From: Escherichia coli DSM 30083 = JCM 1649 = ATCC 11775
GTDB lineage: Bacteria > Pseudomonadota > Gammaproteobacteria > Enterobacterales > Enterobacteriaceae
NCBI RefSeq assembly: GCF_003697165.2
Contig: NZ_CP033092.2
Span: 248,001 to 312,000, forward strand
Length of the DNA: 64,000 nucleotides
Direction: 5' to 3'
Below are positions 56,399 through 64,000 of this stretch, in pieces (position 1 is the first letter of the stretch; the number at the start of each line of letters is the position of its first letter). Position numbers and translations under genes: made by a program. The notes under the pieces were generated by a model, which was not told where the DNA came from, ran no database searches, and saw only the letters and a list, made by a program, of their open reading frames with translations.

Positions 56399-57394
56399 AT
56401 GAAAAAGAAAAGACCCGTACTTCAGGATGTGGCTGACCGTGTAGGCGTGACCAAAATGACGGTCAGCCGTTTTTTACGCAACCCGGAGCAGGTTTCCGTC
56501 GCTCTACGCGGCAAGATTGCCGCCGCTCTTGATGAACTGGGTTATATTCCCAATCGCGCGCCCGATATACTCTCTAACGCTACCAGCCGGGCGATTGGCG
56601 TCCTGTTACCTTCTCTCACCAACCAGGTTTTCGCGGAAGTATTACGCGGAATCGAAAGCGTCACCGACGCGCACGGTTATCAAACCATGCTGGCGCACTA
56701 CGGTTATAAACCGGAAATGGAGCAAGAACGCCTCGAATCAATGCTCTCATGGAATATCGACGGCCTGATCCTCACCGAACGTACCCACACGCCGCGTACC
56801 TTAAAGATGATTGAAGTGGCGGGGATTCCGGTGGTGGAGTTGATGGACAGTAAGTCGCCGTGCCTCGATATCGCCGTCGGTTTTGATAACTTTGAAGCGG
56901 CACGCCAGATGACCACCGCCATTATTGCTCGCGGGCATCGTCACATTGCCTATCTCGGCGCACGCCTCGACGAACGTACTATCATCAAACAGAAGGGATA
57001 CGAACAGGCGATGCTGGATGCAGGCCTGGTGCCGTATAGCGTGATGGTTGAGCAATCTTCTTCTTACTCTTCCGGTATTGAACTGATTCGCCAGGCGCGG
57101 CGGGAATATCCGCAGCTGGATGGCGTGTTCTGTACTAATGATGACCTGGCGGTCGGCGCGGCGTTTGAATGTCAGCGTTTGGGGTTGAAAGTTCCTGACG
57201 ATATGGCGATTGCCGGTTTCCACGGTCATGACATTGGTCAGGTGATGGAGCCACGGCTAGCGAGTGTGCTGACGCCGCGTGAGCGGATGGGCAGCATTGG
57301 CGCTGAGCGCCTGCTGGCGCGTATTCGTGGCGAATCTGTGATACCGAAAATGTTAGATTTAGGTTTCACCTTGTCACCGGGCGGATCTATTTAA
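56399..57394 (+). CDS. gntR: GntR (LacI family) gluconate repressor
   Basis: A 331-residue LacI/GalR-family repressor: N-terminal helix-turn-helix (DVADRVGVTKMTVSRFL, residues 9-25), hinge helix and periplasmic-binding-like core (about 65-331). It represses gluconate genes such as gntK, gntU, gntT and edd-eda until gluconate binds. Matching operators lie just downstream, in front of gntK. Confidence 0.97.
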   Translation: MKKKRPVLQDVADRVGVTKMTVSRFLRNPEQVSVALRGKIAAALDELGYIPNRAPDILSNATSRAIGVLLPSLTNQVFAEVLRGIESVTDAHGYQTMLAHYGYKPEMEQERLESMLSWNIDGLILTERTHTPRTLKMIEVAGIPVVELMDSKSPCLDIAVGFDNFEAARQMTTAIIARGHRHIAYLGARLDERTIIKQKGYEQAMLDAGLVPYSVMVEQSSSYSSGIELIRQARREYPQLDGVFCTNDDLAVGAAFECQRLGLKVPDDMAIAGFHGHDIGQVMEPRLASVLTPRERMGSIGAERLLARIRGESVIPKMLDLGFTLSPGGSI

Positions 57395-57403
57395 GCCTAC
57401 AAA

Positions 57404-57502
57404 TTTGAAGTAGCTCACACTTATACACTTAAGGCACGGATGGATATTGCTTCTGATATTGTCCGGCTGGACAATGTTACCGATAACAGTTACCCGTAAC
57501 AT
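57404..57502 (+). promoter_or_regulatory. gntKU control region: CRP site and two GntR operators
   Basis: TTTGA-AGTAGC-TCACA (57404-57419) is a good CRP site. A possible -10 box GATATT is at 57443-57448. Two tandem GntR operators follow, ATGTTACC-GATAACAG (57474-57489) and AGTTACCCGTAACAT (57488-57502). The layout fits activation by CRP and repression by GntR. Confidence 0.85.
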
Positions 57503-57532
57503 TTTTAATTCTTGTATTGTGGGGGCACCACT

Positions 57533-58060
57533 TTGAGCACGACTAACCATGATCACCACATTTACGTCTTGATGGGCGTATCGGGCAGCGGCAAATCTGC
57601 GGTCGCCAGTGAAGTGGCGCATCAACTTCATGCCGCGTTTCTTGATGGCGATTTCCTCCATCCGCGCTGCAATATCGAAAAAATGGCGTCTGGCGAACCG
57701 CTGAATGACGACGATCGCAAACCGTGGTTGCAGGCGCTGAACGACGCCGCGTTTGCTATGCAGCGCACCAATAAAGTATCGCTGATCGTCTGTTCTGCAC
57801 TGAAAAAACACTATCGCGACTTGCTGCGTGAAGGTAATCCTAATCTCTCTTTCATCTACCTGAAAGGCGATTTTGATGTGATTGAAAGCCGCCTGAAAGC
57901 GCGCAAAGGCCATTTCTTTAAAACCCAAATGCTGGTGACGCAGTTTGAAACGCTGCAGGAGCCGGGTGCGGACGAAACCGATGTACTGGTGGTGGATATT
58001 GATCAACCGCTGGAAGGTGTTGTGGCAAGCACCATTGAGGTTATTAAAAAAGGCAAATAA
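57533..58060 (+). CDS. gntK: GntK gluconate kinase
   Basis: A 175-residue gluconokinase. The P-loop GVSGSGKS is at residues 15-22. It makes 6-phosphogluconate from gluconate for the Entner-Doudoroff and pentose phosphate routes. The start is TTG at 57533, with a GGGGG ribosome binding site; the ATG further upstream (57512) lacks one and gives an overlong protein. It is followed closely by gntU. Confidence 0.95.
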   Translation: MSTTNHDHHIYVLMGVSGSGKSAVASEVAHQLHAAFLDGDFLHPRCNIEKMASGEPLNDDDRKPWLQALNDAAFAMQRTNKVSLIVCSALKKHYRDLLREGNPNLSFIYLKGDFDVIESRLKARKGHFFKTQMLVTQFETLQEPGADETDVLVVDIDQPLEGVVASTIEVIKKGK

Positions 58061-58063
58061 GTA

Positions 58064-59404
58064 GTGACTACATTAACGCTTGTTTTAACAGCAGTAGGGT
58101 CTGTTTTACTGCTGCTGTTTTTAGTCATGAAGGCGCGTATGCACGCTTTCCTGGCTTTAATGGTGGTGTCCATGGGGGCTGGCCTTTTTTCTGGTATGCC
58201 GCTCGATAAAATCGCAGCGACGATGGAAAAAGGGATGGGAGGCACCCTCGGCTTCCTGGCGGTGGTTGTCGCCCTGGGAGCCATGTTTGGTAAGATCTTA
58301 CATGAAACCGGCGCGGTCGATCAGATTGCCGTCAAAATGCTCAAATCCTTCGGTCACAGCCGCGTGCATTATGCTATCGGCCTTGCGGGGCTGGTTTGTG
58401 CGCTACCGCTGTTCTTTGAAGTGGCGATTGTTCTGCTGATTAGCGTTGCTTTCTCAATGGCGCGCCACACCGGCACGAACCTGGTGAAGCTGGTAATCCC
58501 ATTATTTGCAGGCGTGGCGGCAGCGGCTGCGTTCCTGGTGCCTGGGCCAGCGCCAATGCTGCTGGCATCGCAGATGAACGCCGACTTTGGCTGGATGATC
58601 CTGATTGGCCTGTGCGCGGCAATTCCGGGAATGATTATTGCCGGGCCGCTGTGGGGTAATTTCATCAGCCGCTACGTGGAGTTGCATATTCCTGACGACA
58701 TCAGCGAACCGCATCTCGGCGAAGGCAAAATGCCGTCCTTCGGATTCAGCCTGTCGCTGATCCTGTTGCCACTGGTGCTGGTGGGGCTGAAAACCATTGC
58801 CGCGCGTTTTGTGCCAGAAGGTTCTACCGCTTACGAATGGTTTGAGTTTATCGGCCATCCGTTTACCGCGATTCTGGTTGCTTGCCTGGTGGCGATTTAC
58901 GGTCTGGCAATGCGTCAGGGTATGCCAAAAGACAAAGTGATGGAGATTTGCGGTCACGCGCTGCAACCGGCGGGGATCATTCTGCTGGTGATTGGTGCGG
59001 GCGGCGTGTTCAAACAGGTGCTGGTTGACTCTGGTGTCGGTCCGGCACTGGGCGAAGCGTTAACCGGCATGGGCCTGCCGATTGCCATCACCTGCTTCGT
59101 GCTGGCAGCTGCAGTGCGCATCATTCAGGGTTCTGCCACCGTTGCCTGTTTAACGGCGGTGGGACTGGTGATGCCGGTCATTGAACAACTGAACTACTCC
59201 GGTGCGCAAATGGCGGCGCTGTCGATTTGTATCGCCGGTGGTTCGATTGTTGTCAGCCACGTTAACGACGCGGGTTTCTGGTTGTTCGGTAAATTTACCG
59301 GCGCGACCGAAGCCGAAACGCTTAAAACCTGGACCATGATGGAAACCATCCTCGGCACTGTCGGTGCCATCGTTGGGATGATTGCGTTCCAGCTGTTGAG
59401 TTAA
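58064..59404 (+). CDS. gntU: GntU low-affinity gluconate transporter
   Basis: A 446-residue permease of the gluconate:H+ symporter (GntP) family with about twelve membrane helices. The start is GTG at 58064, three bases behind the gntK stop. It imports gluconate for GntK. A rho-independent terminator follows. Confidence 0.95.
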   Translation: MTTLTLVLTAVGSVLLLLFLVMKARMHAFLALMVVSMGAGLFSGMPLDKIAATMEKGMGGTLGFLAVVVALGAMFGKILHETGAVDQIAVKMLKSFGHSRVHYAIGLAGLVCALPLFFEVAIVLLISVAFSMARHTGTNLVKLVIPLFAGVAAAAAFLVPGPAPMLLASQMNADFGWMILIGLCAAIPGMIIAGPLWGNFISRYVELHIPDDISEPHLGEGKMPSFGFSLSLILLPLVLVGLKTIAARFVPEGSTAYEWFEFIGHPFTAILVACLVAIYGLAMRQGMPKDKVMEICGHALQPAGIILLVIGAGGVFKQVLVDSGVGPALGEALTGMGLPIAITCFVLAAAVRIIQGSATVACLTAVGLVMPVIEQLNYSGAQMAALSICIAGGSIVVSHVNDAGFWLFGKFTGATEAETLKTWTMMETILGTVGAIVGMIAFQLLS

Positions 59405-59413
59405 GTTTGTTTA

Positions 59414-59444
59414 CCCGGTAGTTCTGACGCTACCGGGCTCTTTT
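59414..59444 (+). terminator. rho-independent terminator of gntKU
   Basis: Arms CCCGGTAG (59414-59421) and CTACCGGG (59430-59437) with an 8-base loop are followed by CTCTTTT. Confidence 0.88.
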
Positions 59445-59460
59445 CGAAAAACTCTCCTTG

Positions 59461-60054
59461 TTACCCCTTCATCCACATTCGAATGCCGTCGAGGAACATC
59501 TGAGTTGCCATCATCACCAGAATCAATCCCATCAGGCGTTCAAGTGCGTTCACCCCTTTCTCGCCCAGCAGACGTAAAAATAGCGAAGACTGTAGCAGGA
59601 TGACAAAGGTGCCGCCCCAGGCCAGCAGCAGAGCAATCACCAGATGTCCCATCTGATTCGGGTACTGATGAGACAACAACATCAGCGTGGCGAGAATAGT
59701 CGGCCCGGCGACCAGCGGAATTGCCAACGGCACGATAAATGGCTCTTCACCTGCCGGAAGCCCGCTGCTATTTCCTGAAGCGCTGGGGAAAATCATCTTA
59801 ATGGCGATCAGAAACAGAATGATGCCGCCAGAAATGGAGACGGTTTCTGCCCGCAGGCTAAGAAATGCCAGAATTTTCTCGCCCGCAAACAGGAACACCA
59901 GCATCACAAGGAGAGCAATAAGCAACTCTCGCACCATGATTGCCCGCCGTCTTTTCGGTTCAGTATGTTTCAGTACGGACATGAAAATAGGTAGGTTTCC
60001 GAGCGGATCCATAATCAGGATCAATAAAACTGTTGCAGAAATGATTTCATTCAT
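59461..60054 (-). CDS. yhgN: YhgN MarC-family membrane protein
   Basis: A 197-residue inner-membrane protein with six helices, family MarC/UPF0056. Function unknown; earlier links of the family to antibiotic resistance were not upheld. It is divergent from asd. Confidence 0.92.
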   Translation of the reverse strand: MNEIISATVLLILIMDPLGNLPIFMSVLKHTEPKRRRAIMVRELLIALLVMLVFLFAGEKILAFLSLRAETVSISGGIILFLIAIKMIFPSASGNSSGLPAGEEPFIVPLAIPLVAGPTILATLMLLSHQYPNQMGHLVIALLLAWGGTFVILLQSSLFLRLLGEKGVNALERLMGLILVMMATQMFLDGIRMWMKG

Positions 60055-60245
60055 AACTCAAATTCCCTGATAATTGCCGCGGACTTTCTGCGTGCTAACA
60101 AAGCAGGATAAGTCGCATTACTGATGGCTTCGCTATCATTGATTAATTTCACTTGCGACTTTGGCTGCTTTTTGTATGGTGAAAGATGTGCCAGGAGGAG
60201 ACCGGCACATTTATACAGCACACATCTTTGCAGGAAAAAACGCTT

Positions 60246-61349
60246 ATGAAAAATGTTGGTTTTATCGGCTGGCGCGGTATGGTCGGCTCCGTTCTCATGC
60301 AACGCATGGTTGAAGAGCGCGACTTCGACGCCATTCGCCCTGTCTTCTTTTCTACTTCTCAGCTTGGTCAGGCTGCGCCGTCTTTTGGCGGAACCACTGG
60401 CACACTTCAGGATGCCTTTGATCTGGAGGCGCTAAAGGCCCTCGATATCATTGTGACCTGTCAGGGCGGCGATTATACCAACGAAATCTATCCAAAGCTT
60501 CGTGAAAGCGGATGGCAAGGTTACTGGATTGACGCAGCATCATCTCTGCGCATGAAAGATGACGCCATCATCATTCTTGACCCCGTCAATCAGGACGTCA
60601 TTACCGACGGATTAAATAATGGTATCAGGACTTTTGTTGGCGGTAACTGTACCGTAAGCCTGATGTTGATGTCGCTGGGGGGTTTATTCGCCAATGATCT
60701 TGTTGATTGGGTGTCCGTTGCAACCTACCAGGCCGCTTCCGGCGGTGGTGCGCGACATATGCGTGAGTTATTAACCCAAATGGGCCATCTGTATGGCCAT
60801 GTGGCAGATGAACTCGCGAACCCGTCCTCTGCTATTCTCGATATCGAACGCAAAGTCACAACCTTAACCCGTAGCGGTGAGCTGCCGGTAGATAACTTTG
60901 GCGTGCCGCTGGCGGGTAGCCTGATTCCGTGGATCGACAAACAGCTTGATAACGGTCAGAGCCGCGAAGAGTGGAAAGGGCAGGCGGAAACCAACAAGAT
61001 CCTCAACACATCTTCCGTAATTCCGGTAGATGGTTTATGTGTGCGTGTCGGGGCATTGCGCTGCCACAGCCAGGCATTCACTATTAAATTGAAAAAAGAT
61101 GTGTCTATTCCGACCGTGGAAGAACTGCTGGCTGCGCACAATCCGTGGGCGAAAGTTGTTCCGAACGATCGGGAAATCACTATGCGTGAGCTAACCCCAG
61201 CTGCCGTTACCGGCACGCTGACCACGCCGGTAGGCCGCCTGCGTAAGCTGAATATGGGACCGGAGTTCCTGTCAGCCTTTACCGTGGGCGACCAGCTGCT
61301 GTGGGGGGCCGCGGAGCCGCTGCGTCGGATGCTTCGTCAACTGGCGTAA
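60246..61349 (+). CDS. asd: aspartate-semialdehyde dehydrogenase
   Basis: A 367-residue NADPH-dependent dehydrogenase. The N-terminal Rossmann motif is GWRGMVGS and the catalytic cysteine (family Cys135) lies in GGNCTVSLM. It reduces aspartyl phosphate to aspartate semialdehyde, the branch-point compound for lysine, diaminopimelate, methionine and threonine. The ATG at 60246 is used; the longer frame from 60186 adds 20 residues not seen in the family. Weak GGGGCG/CGCCCC hairpin behind the stop (61368-61385). Confidence 0.97.
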   Translation: MKNVGFIGWRGMVGSVLMQRMVEERDFDAIRPVFFSTSQLGQAAPSFGGTTGTLQDAFDLEALKALDIIVTCQGGDYTNEIYPKLRESGWQGYWIDAASSLRMKDDAIIILDPVNQDVITDGLNNGIRTFVGGNCTVSLMLMSLGGLFANDLVDWVSVATYQAASGGGARHMRELLTQMGHLYGHVADELANPSSAILDIERKVTTLTRSGELPVDNFGVPLAGSLIPWIDKQLDNGQSREEWKGQAETNKILNTSSVIPVDGLCVRVGALRCHSQAFTIKLKKDVSIPTVEELLAAHNPWAKVVPNDREITMRELTPAAVTGTLTTPVGRLRKLNMGPEFLSAFTVGDQLLWGAAEPLRRMLRQLA

Positions 61350-61621
61350 TCTTTATTCATTAAATCTGGGGCGCGATGCCGCCCCTGCTAGTGCGTAATA
61401 CAGGAGTAAGCGCAGATGTTTCATGATTTACCGGGAGTTAAATAGAGCATTGGCTATTCTTTAAGGGTGGCGGAATACACGAGTATTCACAGCCTTACCT
61501 GAAGTGAGGACGACGCAGAGAGGATGCACAGAGTGCTGCGCCGTTCAGGTCAAAAAAATGTCACAACCAGAAGTCAAAAATTCAGTTGGATGGGGTGACA
61601 CAATAAAACAGGAAGACAAGC

Positions 61622-63808
61622 ATGTCCGATCGTATCGATAGAGACGTGATTAACGCGCTAATTGCAGGCCATTTTGCGGATCCTTTTTCCGTACTGGGGA
61701 TGCATAAAACCACCGCGGGACTGGAAGTCCGTGCCCTTTTACCCGACGCTACCGATGTGTGGGTGATTGAACCGAAAACCGGGCGCAAACTCGCAAAACT
61801 GGAGTGTCTCGACTCACGGGGATTCTTTAGCGGTGTCATTCCGCGACGTAAGAATTTTTTCCGCTATCAGTTGGCTGTTGTCTGGCATGGTCAGCAAAAC
61901 CTGATTGATGATCCTTACCGTTTTGGCCCGCTAATCCAGGAAATGGATGCCTGGCTATTATCTGAAGGTACTCACCTACGTCCGTATGAAACCTTAGGCG
62001 CGCATGCAGATACTATGGATGGCGTCACAGGTACGCGTTTTTCTGTCTGGGCTCCAAACGCCCGTCGGGTCTCGGTGGTTGGGCAATTCAACTACTGGGA
62101 CGGTCGCCGTCATCCGATGCGACTGCGTAAAGAGAGCGGAATCTGGGAACTGTTTATCCCCGGGGCGCATAACGGTCAGCTCTATAAATACGAGATGATT
62201 GATGCCAATGGCAACTTGCGCCTGAAGTCCGACCCTTATGCCTTCGAAGCGCAAATGCGCCCGGAAACCGCGTCTCTTATTTGCGGCCTGCCGGAAAAGG
62301 TTGTGCAGACTGAAGAGCGCAAAAAAGCGAATCAGTTTGATGCGCCAATCTCTATTTATGAAGTTCACCTTGGCTCCTGGCGTCGCCACACCGACAACAA
62401 TTTCTGGTTGAGCTACCGCGAGCTGGCCGATCAACTGGTGCCTTATGCTAAATGGATGGGCTTTACCCATCTCGAGCTACTGCCTATTAACGAGCATCCC
62501 TTCGATGGCAGTTGGGGTTATCAGCCAACCGGCCTGTATGCACCGACCCGCCGTTTTGGTACTCGCGACGACTTCCGTTATTTCATTGATGCCGCACACG
62601 CAGCTGGTCTGAACGTGATTCTCGACTGGGTGCCAGGCCACTTCCCGACCGATGACTTTGCGCTTGCCGAATTTGATGGCACGAACTTGTATGAACACAG
62701 CGATCCGCGCGAAGGCTATCATCAGGACTGGAACACGCTGATCTACAACTATGGTCGCCGCGAAGTCAGTAACTTCCTTGTCGGTAACGCACTTTACTGG
62801 ATTGAACGTTTTGGTATTGATGCGCTGCGCGTCGATGCGGTGGCGTCAATGATTTATCGCGACTACAGCCGTAAAGAGGGGGAGTGGATCCCGAACGAAT
62901 TTGGCGGTCGCGAGAATCTTGAAGCGATTGAATTCTTGCGTAATACCAACCGTATTCTTGGTGAGCAGGTTTCCGGTGCAGTGACAATGGCGGAGGAGTC
63001 TACCGATTTCCCTGGCGTTTCTCGTCCGCAGGATATGGGCGGTCTGGGCTTCTGGTACAAGTGGAACCTCGGCTGGATGCATGACACCCTGGACTACATG
63101 AAGCTCGACCCGATTTATCGTCAGTATCATCACGATAAACTGACCTTCGGGATGCTCTACAACTACACTGAAAACTTCGTCCTGCCGTTGTCGCATGATG
63201 AAGTGGTCCACGGTAAAAAATCGATTCTCGACCGGATGCCGGGCGACGCATGGCAGAAATTCGCTAACCTGCGCGCCTACTACGGCTGGATGTGGGCATT
63301 CCCGGGCAAGAAACTACTGTTCATGGGGAACGAATTTGCCCAGGGCCGCGAGTGGAACCATGACGCCAGCCTCGACTGGCATCTGTTGGAAGGCGGCGAT
63401 AACTGGCACCACGGTGTCCAGCGTCTGGTGCGCGATCTGAACCACACCTACCGCCACCATAAAGCAATGCATGAACTGGATTTTGACCCGTACGGCTTTG
63501 AATGGCTGGTGGTGGATGACAAAGAACGCTCGGTGCTGATCTTTGTGCGTCGCGATAAAGAGGGTAACGAAATCATCGTTGCCAGTAACTTTACACCGGT
63601 GCCGCGTCATGATTATCGCTTCGGTATTAACCAGCCGGGTAAATGGCGTGAAATCCTCAATACCGATTCCATGCACTATCACGGCAGTAATGCAGGCAAT
63701 GGCGGCGCAGTACACAGCGATGAGATTGCCAGCCACGGTCGTCAGCATTCACTGAGCCTGACGCTACCACCTCTGGCCACTATCTGGCTGGTTCGGGAGG
63801 CAGAATGA
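61622..63808 (+). CDS. glgB: GlgB 1,4-alpha-glucan branching enzyme
   Basis: A 728-residue GH13 enzyme, full length. N-terminal carbohydrate-binding domains (about 1-225) precede the catalytic barrel with the conserved motifs [18 protein letters not shown] (nucleophile Asp, family Asp405), EEST (acid/base Glu) and LSHDEV. It makes the alpha-1,6 branches of glycogen. First gene of the glgBX-CAP cluster, ending with a four-base overlap onto glgX. Confidence 0.97.
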
Positions 63809-64000
63809 CACAACTCGCCATTGGCAAACCCACTCCCCTCGGCGCGCATTACGACGGTCAGGGCGTCAACTTCACACTTTTCTCCGCTCATGCCGAGCGG
63901 GTAGAGCTGTGTGTCTTTGATGCCAATGGCCAGGAACATCGCTATGACTTGCCAGGGCACAGTGGCGACATTTGGCACGGTTATCTGCCGGATGCGCGCC
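63805..64000 (+). CDS. glgX: GlgX glycogen debranching enzyme, N-terminal part (cut by window edge)
   Basis: The ATG at 63805 overlaps the glgB stop (ATGA). The 65 residues seen ([19 protein letters not shown]) form the beginning of the N-terminal carbohydrate-binding domain of GlgX, which removes short branches from glycogen. The rest is outside the window. Confidence 0.95.

Overview
The window is a chromosomal segment of Escherichia coli that is not K-12. Gene order, protein lengths and sequences match the nik-zntA-ftsYEX-rpoH-liv-ugp-ggt-gnt-asd-glg region of that species almost gene for gene, read here in the reverse of the usual K-12 map direction. Identifications are from recognition of the protein sequences; no database search was run.

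Layout. 1-5.9 kb: the start of yhiM (cut by the window edge), a gene-poor stretch with a possible gene remnant, then the yhiI-rbbA-yhhJ transport/ribosome-associated ABC operon. 6.0-11.6 kb: an accessory catabolic operon on the minus strand, with a GntR/UTRA regulator, galactitol-type PTS IIA, IIB and IIC, an FGGY kinase, a dedicated HPr and a class II ketose-bisphosphate aldolase. In K-12 this position (between nikR and yhhJ) holds the rhsB element. 11.8-17.2 kb: nikABCDE-nikR, with the NikR operator upstream of nikA. 17.2-31.1 kb: core genes acpT, yhhT, yhhS, dcrB, yhhQ, tusA, zntA, yhhN, yhhM, yhhL, rsmD, ftsY-ftsE-ftsX and rpoH. 31.1-35.5 kb: a second accessory operon on the minus strand, AT-rich, encoding a mannose-family PTS (IIA, IIB, IIC, IID), a D-2-hydroxyacid dehydrogenase and a DapA/NanA-family aldolase, inserted between rpoH and livJ. 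It has a convincing CRP-type promoter and is followed by about 0.7 kb of gene-free AT-rich DNA. 36.4-43.3 kb: livJ, panM and livKHMGF. 43.7-48.7 kb: ugpBAECQ with Pho boxes. 48.7-51.3 kb: yhhA, ggt and yrhB. 51.3-53.4 kb: a decaying toxin/immunity island, consisting of an Hcp-HNH effector gene (yhhZ) broken by one in-frame stop, an intact SUKH-type immunity gene (yrhA) and a second, broken gene that may be another immunity gene. 53.6-64.0 kb: yhhY, the sRNA gene ryhB, yhhX, yhhW, gntR, gntK-gntU, yhgN, asd, glgB and the start of glgX.

How it fits together. Much of the window is ABC import (nickel, branched-chain amino acids, glycerol-3-phosphate and its diesters) plus the membrane-targeting and division genes ftsYEX with the heat-shock sigma factor gene rpoH. 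The strain-specific content is two PTS-linked sugar-catabolism operons of unknown substrate, placed at junctions between core genes, and the toxin/immunity remnants. REP/BIME elements mark several intergenic junctions. I saw no rRNA or tRNA gene, CRISPR array, intact insertion sequence or prophage.
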